Source: an uncultured Pseudomonadota bacterium (lineage in GTDB: Bacteria; Myxococcota_A; UBA796; CAJQPC01). From it: a stretch of 16,586 nucleotides of DNA. Shown piece by piece: positions 7,824 through 16,024 of this stretch. A program made the translations under genes and the position numbers. The stretch covers positions 1 to 16,586 of the forward strand of contig CALGIB010000272.1 of the NCBI GenBank assembly GCA_937915955.1, written 5' to 3'. The notes under the pieces are model-generated. The model ran no database searches. It worked only from the letters and a program-made list of their open reading frames with translations, and was not told the DNA's origin. Every line of letters begins with the position of its first letter. The stretch's first letter is position 1.

Positions 7824-10800
7824 TCATCGGCCCCCGCCGGTGCACAGCTCGGCCGGAGCCCAGACCGTGTCCGCCGAGGGATACGGCAGCACCGGCACGA
7901 CCTCGTGGCTGCTCCGACAGACCCGCAGGTTGGTCCAGCTGCCGCTGCGCTCCAGGGTCGCCGACTCGTGCAGGACGCGCTCGCCGTCCCAGGCCTGAAG
8001 CAGGCCATCCGAGCCGTGACTCCACAGCACCCCGCCCTCGACCCGCAGGTGCACCTTTCCCTGCTCGTGGCCCTGGCGGACCGCCAGCGCCCGCCCCTCG
8101 TCCGAGAACCACGTCAGCATGCCGCCGGCGTCCGCGACCACCAGGCCCTGCTCGGTCCAGGCCGCGTCCACGGCCTGCTCGCCCAGCTCGAAGGTCCAGA
8201 CCAGGCCGCTCGGACCCAGCACCTCGACGTGCCCGTACCAGTCCCCCGTGGCGATGCGACCCTGGTCCTCGGCCAGCGCCGAGACGGGGTGCGGCCCCCG
8301 GGCCAGCTCCTGGACTGCGGCCCCGTCGAAGCGCAGCAGCCGACCGCAGAAGGTGCCGACCAGGACGCCCCCGTCGGGCAGGACGGCCAGGCTGGAGATG
8401 GCCTGCTCGGTGTCGGCGTGCTCGCTCCGAAGGATCTGACCCTCCCTCCCCAGAATGCTGAAGCTCGCCGTCGTGCCGTGGGTGATCACCGCGCCGTCGG
8501 GGTGCGGCCGCAAGCTCGAGACCTGGGGCAGCGCCTCGCCGTGGACCACCGCGCCCTCGTCGTCCACGAGCACGACCCCGTGGGGCGCCGCGACCAGCGT
8601 GCCGCCCTCGACCCGCACCAGCCCCCGGCGCAGCGCTCGCATCTCATCCGGCAGGTCCAGGCTGCGCTGACCCCGGTCCCCCAGCAGCACCAGGCGCTCC
8701 CCCAACACCAGGCTCTCCACGACGCGCTCGTCGGGGCCCAGCTCGGGCAGGGGCTCAGGGGCCCGGTCGGGCCGCAGCGAGACCAGGCCCTCGACACCCA
8801 AGGCCAGGATCTGGTCGGCGCGGCTGCTCCAGGCCGAGCGGCTGGGATCCGCGCGCAGGCGCGTCGTGCTGCCGACGTGACGATCGGGCTCGTCCCAGAG
8901 CGCGACGCCGCCGGACAGGTCGCCCGCGAGGATGCCGGTGTCCTGGGACGAGAGCGCGATGATCCGGCTGAGCAGCCCCTGCATCAGGCGCTCCTCGGAG
9001 CCGGGCCTCCAGAGCAGGACCCGGCCGTCTGAGGTCCCCACCAGGAAGCCTCGGTCGATGCCGTGCACGATGCGAGCGGGCGAGGGCTCGGGCCAGGCCA
9101 CCGGCTGCGCGCCCCGGCGGACCGCGACGGCCTCGAGCCGGTCGTTGGAGTCCACGGCGGCGACCACGCTGCCATCGCTGGAGAAGGCCACCCGCGAGGC
9201 CGCGCGAGGCAAGGAAGCGAGCAGCCCCTGGCGGTCGCGCAGCTGCAGACCCAGGCCCGGACCGCGCAGCCCCAAGACCTGGCTGTCCGGCGAGAAGTAG
9301 GGCACGCCCGCGCTGGCCCAGGTCGCCAGCGGCCGCCCGTCTCCAGCGTCCAGCTCCTGCCAGAGGCCCTCCCCCAGAGGCAGGACCACCCGCGCTGCGT
9401 CCGGGCTGATCTGGGCCACCTGGCCCGGGCTCAGCTCACGCCGCCAGCGCAGCTCACCCGAGGGCAGCTCACGGATCTCCAGCCGACGGCCCCCGCTGGC
9501 CTGGTCGAAGGTCAGCAGCACCTCGTCGAAGGCGTCACCCGCCGCGCGAGCCCAGGCGGGGGCCGAGGGCATGCTCAGCAGCGGCGCCCCCGAGGGCAGC
9601 GCCCAGGCGCCCACGGGGCTGCTGGCCTCGTTGGGGTCCGCAGAGGCCGTGACCACGAGCCAGCGACCAGCCTCGTCCAGCGACAGGGCCGTGGGCCTGT
9701 TCATGCCGCTGTCCAGCTCGGCGACCAGCGCGCCGGTGTGCCTGTCCAGGACACGGATCGCGGTGGGCTCGGAGTCCGCGAGCGCGATCAGGTCCCGGCC
9801 CAGCGCCACCCCGAGGGTGATCGCGCCGGGGCGGTCCAGCCGGTAGACCGCCCCGCCCGCGTGCAGCAGCGCCGCGGCCTCCCGGGCCGGGAGCTCCGAG
9901 CTGCCTTCGAGCCGGGCGATGGCCCGCCTCAGCGCCAGAGAGCTGCCTGGATCCCGCTCGCGGAGCTCGGTCGCCTGCACCTCGAGCCGGTACAGCTCCG
10001 CCTGGGCCGTGGCGGCCCCAGCGAGCTGCCGCTGGTGCAGACCCCAGGCCAGGGATCCGATCAGGCCCAGCCCCAGCAGCAGGGGCAGGGCCAGGTGGGT
10101 GCGAGGAGCTCGGAAGGCCTGAGGCGCTCCCCCCGACAGCGCCAGCTCCAGCTCGAGGGCGTCTCGGGGCCGGACCCGGGGATCGGCATCCAGGCAGCGC
10201 TCGACCAGCTGTACCAGGGCCGCGGGCAGGCCAGGCCGCGCCTGGACCAGCGGCACGCGGTGACCGGCTCGCATGGCCTCGATCAGGTCCTGCCGATCGG
10301 CCTGCGGATAGGGCGCCCGGCCCGTGCACAGCTCGTAGAACAGCACCCCCAGCGCGAAGACGTCGGCCGCGGCCGTGGGCGCCTCGCCCAGCAGCTGCTC
10401 GGGCGCGCAGTAGCCCAGGGTCCCCACCGCGCGACCGCCCCCGGCGCCCTGCTCCAGGCAGGCCAGCCCGAAGTCCATGACCCGGGCCCGGGGGGGACTC
10501 TCGCCCAGATCCAGGACGACGTTCTCGGGCTTCAGGTCCCTGTGGACCAGGCCCGCCCGGTGTGCCTCGGCCACCCCCGCGACCGCCTCCGTGAACAGCC
10601 GCAGGGCCTGCTCAGGCTGGGGTGGCGCGTCCTGGAGCAGCTCTCGGAGCGTCGGCCCCTGCACATACTCGAGCAGCAACGCCGGGCTGCCGTGGACCTC
10701 CAGCACGTCGATCACCGCGACCAGGTTGGGGTGCCGCAGCTCGGCCTGCAGCCGCCCCTCGTTCAGCAAGGACCTGGCCTGGCCGCCGGTCACGCCGGGG

Positions 10801-10928
10801 CAGACCTTGAGCGCTCGAAGGGTGCCCAGGTGGCTGTGACGGACGCGGTAGACCTCGGCGCCGCTGCCTCGACCCAGCAGGGAGAGCACCTCGTAGCGGT
10901 CGACCTGCTCGCCCGGGCTCAGCCTCAC
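7824..10928 (-). CDS. Transmembrane Ser/Thr protein kinase with C-terminal beta-propeller
   Basis: This 1034-aa protein has an N-terminal Hanks-type kinase domain at about residues 12-265. It shows GRGSGAEV (G19-x-G21-x-G23), Lys41, alpha-C Glu57, HRDLKPEN (129-136), DFG (152-154) and APE (175-177), so all catalytic residues are present. One membrane helix follows at about 278-297 (LALPLLLGLGLIGSLAWGL). Residues about 340-1034 contain many WD40/PQQ-like beta repeats (RVLDRHTGALVAELDSG, ARVVLPLGEGLWQELDAGDG, DGRVLLWRPGSEERL, DGLLQAWDGERVL). With a single helix the propeller would be outside the cytoplasm as a sensor, although cytoplasmic WD40 kinases also occur. The GTG start overlaps the stop of the FHA gene (GTGA), which fits co-translation. 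The propeller's ligand is unknown. Confidence 0.92.
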   Translation of the reverse strand: MRLSPGEQVDRYEVLSLLGRGSGAEVYRVRHSHLGTLRALKVCPGVTGGQARSLLNEGRLQAELRHPNLVAVIDVLEVHGSPALLLEYVQGPTLRELLQDAPPQPEQALRLFTEAVAGVAEAHRAGLVHRDLKPENVVLDLGESPPRARVMDFGLACLEQGAGGGRAVGTLGYCAPEQLLGEAPTAAADVFALGVLFYELCTGRAPYPQADRQDLIEAMRAGHRVPLVQARPGLPAALVQLVERCLDADPRVRPRDALELELALSGGAPQAFRAPRTHLALPLLLGLGLIGSLAWGLHQRQLAGAATAQAELYRLEVQATELRERDPGSSLALRRAIARLEGSSELPAREAAALLHAGGAVYRLDRPGAITLGVALGRDLIALADSEPTAIRVLDRHTGALVAELDSGMNRPTALSLDEAGRWLVVTASADPNEASSPVGAWALPSGAPLLSMPSAPAWARAAGDAFDEVLLTFDQASGGRRLEIRELPSGELRWRRELSPGQVAQISPDAARVVLPLGEGLWQELDAGDGRPLATWASAGVPYFSPDSQVLGLRGPGLGLQLRDRQGLLASLPRAASRVAFSSDGSVVAAVDSNDRLEAVAVRRGAQPVAWPEPSPARIVHGIDRGFLVGTSDGRVLLWRPGSEERLMQGLLSRIIALSSQDTGILAGDLSGGVALWDEPDRHVGSTTRLRADPSRSAWSSRADQILALGVEGLVSLRPDRAPEPLPELGPDERVVESLVLGERLVLLGDRGQRSLDLPDEMRALRRGLVRVEGGTLVAAPHGVVLVDDEGAVVHGEALPQVSSLRPHPDGAVITHGTTASFSILGREGQILRSEHADTEQAISSLAVLPDGGVLVGTFCGRLLRFDGAAVQELARGPHPVSALAEDQGRIATGDWYGHVEVLGPSGLVWTFELGEQAVDAAWTEQGLVVADAGGMLTWFSDEGRALAVRQGHEQGKVHLRVEGGVLWSHGSDGLLQAWDGERVLHESATLERSGSWTNLRVCRSSHEVVPVLPYPSADTVWAPAELCTGGGR

Positions 10929-11836
10929 GTGGCGATCTCGAGGGTGTCGTGGTCGCCCAGCGCGAGCTCGACCTGCCCCTGGCTGGTCAGCACCAGATCC
11001 GAGCGCAGCCCCTCGGCTCGCAGTCGTCGGCGCAGCGCCCAGAGCACGCGGTCCCAGCGGCGTCGCAGCTGCATGGCGTCGTCCACGTTCCGCCAGAGCT
11101 CGCGGGCGACCAGCTCCCAGTGGACAGGCCCGCTGTACTCGGCCAGCAGCGACAGGGTGCGCGCCTGCAGGCCGCTGATCAGGACCGCCGCCGTGCCCGG
11201 ACGGTGGATGCGCACCGTCTCGAACTGGGCGACCAGGCGGAGCGGCGCGGCGTAGGCCTGCCCTTGGGTCGCGGCGGCCTCGGCCAGGGGGGCGCGCACA
11301 TCGACCAGGCGGAGCTGGTGCTCACCGAGTCGCACCGCCTGACCCGGCTCCAGGCGCAGGACCTCGCCGCCGGGGGCCTGCGCGAACCAGTCCTCGCCGG
11401 TGCTCCAGCAGGCCGCGATCGCGCCGACCGCGCCGGGCGGTTCGAGGGACTCCGCGGTCAGGCTGCAGCGAGCCAGGCGCAGGGGATACAGGCGCCCGTC
11501 CAGGCTCAGGGCCGGGAGCTCCTGGGGCAGCGAGACCGCCTCGACGGTCAACGACAGGCCCTCGGCGAGGCCGACCTCGAGGCCCTCGCGCAGGGCGACC
11601 TCGCGCGAGGCCATGCCGTAGACGGTCAGCTGACCCCGCAGAGGCAGCAGGCACAGGCGGCCGTCGCGGTGGCTCAGGTAGGCGTGCAGCTCGGAGATCG
11701 CGGGGTGGTTCAGGTGCAGGTCCGCGCGCCACAGACGTCCGATCACGTCACCCGGAAAGAGCAGCTCGGTGCTGCCGTCTGGCAGGCGGACCCGAGCCGA
11801 GACCAGGCCGCCGACGATGCACTTGGAGCTGTCCAC
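10925..11836 (-). CDS. FHA domain plus C-terminal winged-helix protein
   Basis: The 303-aa protein has an FHA domain in its N-terminal third: GDVIGR (Gly33-Arg34), then AISELHAYLSHRDGR with Ser48 and His51, the residues that bind phosphothreonine in FHA domains. A second beta-rich part (about 105-180) may be a degenerate FHA-like half. Residues about 195-303 (VLISGLQARTLSLLAEY, ELVARELWRNVDD, RRRWDRVLWALRRRLRAEG) resemble an OmpR/PhoB-type winged helix, with a basic recognition-like helix and a terminal beta-wing. This suggests a phospho-dependent transcription regulator, similar in parts but reversed in order to mycobacterial EmbR. The start is GTG 11836; no clear ribosome binding site was seen. 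It overlaps the kinase gene by 4 bases, so the kinase is the likely source of its phosphosignal. The DNA-binding role is inferred from sequence pattern only. Confidence 0.75.
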   Translation of the reverse strand: MDSSKCIVGGLVSARVRLPDGSTELLFPGDVIGRLWRADLHLNHPAISELHAYLSHRDGRLCLLPLRGQLTVYGMASREVALREGLEVGLAEGLSLTVEAVSLPQELPALSLDGRLYPLRLARCSLTAESLEPPGAVGAIAACWSTGEDWFAQAPGGEVLRLEPGQAVRLGEHQLRLVDVRAPLAEAAATQGQAYAAPLRLVAQFETVRIHRPGTAAVLISGLQARTLSLLAEYSGPVHWELVARELWRNVDDAMQLRRRWDRVLWALRRRLRAEGLRSDLVLTSQGQVELALGDHDTLEIAT

Positions 11837-11931
11837 GAGGGGGCCATCTTGCCCCGGATGTAGGAGTCCGGGGGGATTCCACGGGGGAGCTGACCCCGAA
11901 TACTGCGCGCGCCCCCCGACAGGAGTGCCCG
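11837..11931. promoter_or_regulatory. Divergent promoter region with a 7-bp inverted repeat
   Basis: These 95 bases separate the FHA gene (minus) from the first FG-GAP gene (plus). A perfect inverted repeat, CCCCGGA at 11852-11858 and TCCGGGG at 11867-11873, has an 8-base spacer and could be an operator for a dimeric regulator. A weak -10-like AATACT at 11899-11904 would give a short plus-strand leader; no good -35 was found. AGGAG at 11921-11925 is the ribosome binding site for the gene starting at 11932. The repeat is seen; its function is a guess. Confidence 0.4.
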
Positions 11932-13713
11932 ATGCTGCTGACCCTGGCCCTCATCGCATGTGACGGAGGTCCGACCAAAGACAGCTCGGGCCTGGGCGTG
12001 GACAGCGGCGAAGACACAGCCCAGCCGGTGGACTGCGACTGCGCGGTCGAGGACCTCCAGACCTTCTACCTGGACGCCGACGGCGACGGGCACGGCGACC
12101 CGGACACCCCCGTCGAGGCCTGCGAGCAGCCCGACTACGCCGTGACCACGGCGGACGACTGCGACGATCTCGACCCGGACAGCTGGGAGCCAGCCACCTG
12201 GTATGTCGACGCCGACGGCGACGGCTTCGGGGACGCGGGCCTCTCCACCGAGGCCTGCGAGCAGCCCTCGGGACACGTGGCCGACGCGAGCGACTGCGAC
12301 GACACGGACGGGTCGGTCTTCCCGGGCTCCGCGGCGCTGGACGACCCCGCGACTGGCCAGGACGGCGACTGCGACGGCAGGGTGGCCTGCTCGGACGCGG
12401 ACTGCGACGGCCAGGTCGACCTGGTGCTGGGCGTCTACTGGACCTCGGCGGGCGGCTACTGCGGCGACGACCAGATCTTCTACGGCGACGGGAGCGACTA
12501 CAGCGGGATCGCGGCGGCGACGCTGACCAACGACTGCAGCTGGTGGCAGGCCAGCGCGGATCTGGACCAGGACGGCTACGTCGACCTCGTCACGGTGGTC
12601 ACCACCGACGACACGATGCCGCGCGAGACCAACAGCCACATCTACTGGGGCGGCGCCTCGGGCTTCACCGACGGCGACCGCAGCGACCTGGCGACCACGG
12701 GGCCCGTGCGCGTGCTGATCGAGGACCTGGACCTGGACGGCCACGAGGACCTCTTCTTCAGCGAGGCCAGCAGCTACGGCAACGCCGGCTACTCCCAGGA
12801 CAGCACCATCTACTGGGGTGACGGCTTCACCAGCAGCACCGACCTGCCCACCTTCGGGGCCTGGGACGCCGAGGCGGGCGACCTGGACCGCGACGGCTAC
12901 ACCGACCTGGTCGTCTGCAACTACTACGACGACAGCTCCGCGGCGCGCTGGTACGAGGTCCCCAGCGCCATCTTCTGGGGCAGCTCGGGCGGCTACTCCA
13001 GCGCGGACGTCACCTCGCTGCCGACCGCCGGCTGCCGGGATCTGGCCATCGTCGACCTCGACCAGGACGGGCTCGACGATCTGGTCTTCGCGAACAGCCA
13101 GGACAACACCGGCGCCTGGCAGATCGACTCGACCATCTACTGGAACACCGCCACCGGCTTCTCCAGCGCCGAGACCACCTCGCTGCCCACGAGCTGGACG
13201 CACGGGCTCGCCGTGGGCGACTTCGACGGAGACGGCTGGCCGGATCTGGCCTTCGGCAGCTTCTACGGGGACCTCGGCTACGACCACCCCGCCTACGTCT
13301 ACTGGAACTCGGGCGGGACCTTCGCGTCCTCGGACGTCACCGAGCTCGAGGGCCACGCCAGCTACGGGCTGGAGGCCGCGGACCTGGACGGAGATGGCGC
13401 CGACGAGCTGATCGTGCCGGGAGCCTGGAGCGACTCGGACGGTCAGAGCACCACCTCGCGCGTGCACTGGGGCGGCGCCCACGGCTTCTGCGGCACCGAC
13501 GAGCTGCCCACGGACGCACCCGGTCAGGTCTCGGTCGGTGATCTGGACGCCGACGGCCTGCCCGAGCTGCTCTTCCCCGCGCCCTACGGCGGCGGGGCCT
13601 CGACCATCTTCTGGGGCACCACCGGTGGCTACTCGGCCTCCGACAGCTCCGAGCTCGGGGGCGCCGAAGGCTCCTGGGCCGCACCCTTGATCCTCGGCGA
13701 CGCCGCCTGGTAG
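11932..13713 (+). CDS. FG-GAP/VCBS beta-propeller lipoprotein with two MopE-type metal-binding motifs
   Basis: The 593-aa product begins MLLTLALIACDGG (lipobox Cys10, uncharged signal), followed by an acidic tether (KDSSGLGVDSGEDTA). Residues about 45-88 and 90-135 are two copies of the putative metal-binding motif found in MopE-like proteins (YVDADGDGFGD, then CEQPSGHVADASDCDD and a Pro-Gly end in the second copy). The remainder carries eight calcium-loop motifs of the DxDxDG type, starting at bases 12394, 12559, 12724, 12880, 13054, 13219, 13381 and 13540. Spacing is 156-174 bases (52-58 residues), as in FG-GAP propeller blades. Repeated phrases such as STIYWG and AIFWGSSGGYSS mark the strand that follows. 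AGGAG seven bases before the ATG fixes the start. It is probably a surface-exposed, calcium-stabilised binding protein; its partner is unknown. Confidence 0.88.
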   Translation: MLLTLALIACDGGPTKDSSGLGVDSGEDTAQPVDCDCAVEDLQTFYLDADGDGHGDPDTPVEACEQPDYAVTTADDCDDLDPDSWEPATWYVDADGDGFGDAGLSTEACEQPSGHVADASDCDDTDGSVFPGSAALDDPATGQDGDCDGRVACSDADCDGQVDLVLGVYWTSAGGYCGDDQIFYGDGSDYSGIAAATLTNDCSWWQASADLDQDGYVDLVTVVTTDDTMPRETNSHIYWGGASGFTDGDRSDLATTGPVRVLIEDLDLDGHEDLFFSEASSYGNAGYSQDSTIYWGDGFTSSTDLPTFGAWDAEAGDLDRDGYTDLVVCNYYDDSSAARWYEVPSAIFWGSSGGYSSADVTSLPTAGCRDLAIVDLDQDGLDDLVFANSQDNTGAWQIDSTIYWNTATGFSSAETTSLPTSWTHGLAVGDFDGDGWPDLAFGSFYGDLGYDHPAYVYWNSGGTFASSDVTELEGHASYGLEAADLDGDGADELIVPGAWSDSDGQSTTSRVHWGGAHGFCGTDELPTDAPGQVSVGDLDADGLPELLFPAPYGGGASTIFWGTTGGYSASDSSELGGAEGSWAAPLILGDAAW

Positions 13714-13739
13714 CCGACCGCTTCCCACGGAGACCGACC

Positions 13740-15796
13740 ATGTCCGCCCTGACCCTGATGCTCCTGGCCTGCGACGACAGCCCCGCGCAATCCGACTCCT
13801 GCGAGAACCACGCCCCCGTCGTCGAGGACGTCACGCTGGCCCCCGAGGACCCGGTCTGCGGAGACGCGCTGGTCTGCACGGCGACGGCCTCGGACGCCGA
13901 CGGGGACGCCCTGTCCCTGTCGTACAGCTGGACCATCGACGGCGCGCCGCAGAGCGAGACCTCGGCCACCCTGCTGAGCGGCTGGATGCCCGGCGAGGTC
14001 ATCCAGTGCTCCGTGATCGCCAACGACGGGCTGTCGGACAGCGTGGCCGTGGCGAGCAACCCCGTGACCGCCGTGAACACCGGTCCGACCGCCCCCGCCG
14101 TCGAGATCACCCCCGCCGATCCCACCGAGGACGACAGCCTGCTCTGCAGCATCGTGACCCCGGCGACGGACTGCGACGGCGACGCGCTGACCACGACCCT
14201 GTCGTGGACCCTGGACGGCGCGGCCTGGACGGGCACCACCTCGACCACGACCGAGTCGGGCGACACCATCGAGGAGCCCGACACGGTCGAGGGCCAGGAG
14301 TGGACCTGCACCGCGGTCGCCACCGACGGCGCCGAGACCAGTGAGCCCGGCAGCGACACCGTGGTCGTCGGCGACGGCTTCGACTTCTTCCCGCCCGGGG
14401 ACATCGAGCCCGAGGACGCCGACTGGTGCTTCTACGGCGCGGAGTCGGACTACCTGGGCTGGCGCACTTGGAGCGCGCCCGACTTCGACGGCGACGGCCT
14501 GGCCGACTTCGCGATGACCGCCCAGTACGCGGACAGCGGCGGCATGGCCAACAACGGCGCCGTGTACCTGTTCCGGGCAGCCGATCTGCCCGCGACGCAG
14601 TCCGTCGACGCCAGCGACGCCTGGATCACGCTCTGGGGCAGCGAGGAGGGCGACCGCCTGGGCCGCGGAGTGCAGATCGTCCCCGACATGGACGGAGACG
14701 GCCTCGACGAGCTGGTCGTCAGCGCGGAGTTCGGCGACGAGGACAACGGCGCCGTCTACATCTTCCTCGGCGCTTCGCTGGCCGCGCGCTCGGGCGACGT
14801 CAGCGTGGACGACGCCGACATCAAGCTGATCGACGACATCAGCTACAGCGACGCCGGCTTCGGCTTCGGCCTGGCCCCGGCGGACTACGACGGCGACGGC
14901 ATCGGGGACATCGCCGTCGGCGCTCCCTACGTGCACTACGCGACCTACCAGGCCGGCTACGTGTTCGTGTTCCGAGGGGTGGACATCCTGGGAGGGGGCA
15001 CCTTCGAGTCCTCGGATCACAGCGTGTACCGGGTCATCGGCGAGGAGAACCAGGGCTTCCTGGGCTTCTCGATGACGGCTCTGGACGACCTCGACGGCGA
15101 CGGCTGCCCGAGCTCGCGGCCGGCGCCTACCTGACCGACGTGACGGGCAACGACGGCGGCAAGGCCTACATCCTGCTGAGCACGGGCGGCCTGGACGTGG
15201 GCGCCGCGCACACCGGCTACAAGGAGATCACGGATGTGGCCGACACCACCATCTGGGGCCAGTTCGGCGGCGTGCGCACCGGCCACGACCTGGCGCGCAT
15301 GGGCGACTGGGACGGCGACGGCCTGGGTGACCTGGTGGTCGGCTCGGTGGGCTACGACGACGGCGGCGGCGAGTGGTCCGGGCGCAGCTACCTGTTCTCG
15401 GGGGCCGACCTGACCACGGGCGGCGACCTCCAGGTCAGCTCGGCGCTGATCGCCTTCGACAGCATCTCGGCCGAGGGGCGCCTCGGCTACTCGAACTGGG
15501 GTGACTTCGACGTGGACGGCGATGGCCTGCCCGACCTGCTGATCGGCGGGCACAGCGCCGAGTACGGCGGCATGGCCTACCTGTTCCGAGGCAGCTCGAT
15601 GACCACGGGCCTCTACAGCGTGGGCAACGCGGACGCGCGCTTCGTGACCAACGACAGCGACGACAGCAACGGCAAGTCGGTGACCAGCCCCGGGGACGTC
15701 AACGGCGACGGCTACGACGACATCCTGGTCAGCGCGTACACCGACGGCGACGCGGCTACGCGGGCCGGGCGGGTCTGTCTGTACCTGACGCCGTGA
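13740..15796 (+). CDS. Integrin-like FG-GAP lipoprotein with Ig-like repeats, broken by a one-base frameshift
   Basis: The gene begins MSALTLMLLACDDS (lipobox Cys11), with GGAG nine bases upstream, 26 bases after the previous stop. Two Ig-like repeats cover residues about 24-200 (NHAPVVEDVTLAPEDPVC, SYSWTIDGAPQ; then PTAPAVEITPADP, LSWTLDGAAW). A seven-loop FG-GAP propeller follows, with DxDGDG/DxNGDG loops starting at 14481, 14685, 14883, 15087, 15305, 15509 and 15695. As it stands the first frame stops at 15134, just after loop 4. A missing base near 15104/15105 (expected GGCCTGCCCGAG, seen GGCTGCCCGAG) would join it to the downstream frame and give 685 aa ending at 15796. The downstream part keeps perfect repeat structure, so either the break is recent or the base was miscalled. 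Without correction only a 464-aa protein with four loops would be made. Confidence 0.85.
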
Positions 15797-15800
15797 GGGT

Positions 15801-15840
15801 GCCGCCGGCCGGGGCGGCCACTCGGGTGGGCTCCGGCGGC
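15801..15840 (+). terminator. Possible terminator hairpin after the FG-GAP gene
   Basis: GCCGCCGG (15801-15808) and CCGGCGGC (15833-15840) form a perfect 8-bp stem with a 24-base GC-rich loop, starting four bases after the stop at 15796. No T-run follows, so intrinsic termination is uncertain; in a 70% GC genome such stems can also arise by chance. Confidence 0.35.
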
Positions 15841-15905
15841 GAACCCTCCTCGGTGAGCGAGACGGGACTGTAACGACCCTCGAGATGGTCCGTTGAGCCA
15901 AGCGA

Positions 15906-15938
15906 GGTCCGGCGGAAGGCGGCCCTCCGAGCCGGACC
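15906..15938 (+). repeat. Inverted repeat upstream of flagellin-like gene
   Basis: GGTCCGGC (15906-15913) and GCCGGACC (15931-15938) are perfectly complementary around a 17-base loop that can pair further (GGA 15914-15916 with TCC 15926-15928). There is no T-run. It could be a second terminator stem, an operator or a leader structure for the downstream gene. Confidence 0.35.
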
Positions 15939-16000
15939 AAGGAGACCCCTCCGAGGAGGCTCGCGCCGAGCGCCGACCGCGCCTGGCAAACCCCTGCTCG

Positions 16001-16006
16001 AGGAGG
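16001..16006 (+). promoter_or_regulatory. Strong ribosome binding site (AGGAGG) pointing to GTG 16011
   Basis: AGGAGG is a perfect Shine-Dalgarno core, four bases before GTG 16011. That GTG frame reads Val-Asp-Thr-Ser and then stops at TGA 16023. The flagellin frame opens at ATG 16025, 18 bases downstream of the core, which is too far for this site. The mismatch suggests that the true start is GTG 16011 with a base missing before 16023. Confidence 0.6.
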
Positions 16007-16024
16007 TCTCGTGGACACCAGCTG

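Larger units (their letters stand above)
15797..16010. other. Intergenic region with two 8-bp inverted repeats
   Basis: About 214 bases with no convincing gene lie between the second FG-GAP gene and the flagellin-like gene. Two perfect inverted repeats are listed separately. No good sigma-70, sigma-28 or sigma-54 promoter was found. The last bases hold a strong AGGAGG. Confidence 0.5.

Noticed and set aside
7815..7840. CCGGC/GCCGG stem at the convergent stops as a bidirectional terminator
   Set aside because: Only five base pairs with no T-run, and it would lie inside the kinase coding sequence.
6938..8008. Upstream extension of the 247-aa coiled-coil gene
   Set aside because: The extension runs antisense through the 250-aa lipoprotein gene; GGAG before ATG 6937 supports the short form.
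9063..11255. 730-codon plus-strand open frame
   Set aside because: It is antisense to the kinase and FHA genes, composed of Gln/Arg/Gly/Ala-rich low-complexity sequence with no domain.
11743..13728. 661-codon minus-strand frame rich in Val/Ala/Gly
   Set aside because: It is the complement of the Asp/Gly calcium-loop repeats in the FG-GAP gene. Repeats there mimic a periodic protein but no family fits.
15871..15905. Possible sigma-28 (flagellar) promoter
   Set aside because: Neither the TAAA-type -35 nor the GCCGATAA-type -10 is present; only a loose TAAC is seen.
15984..15997. Sigma-54-like TGGCAAACCCCTGC before the flagellin-like gene
   Set aside because: The GG-to-GC spacing is one base short, and the resulting transcript would begin near 16008, after the AGGAGG ribosome binding site.
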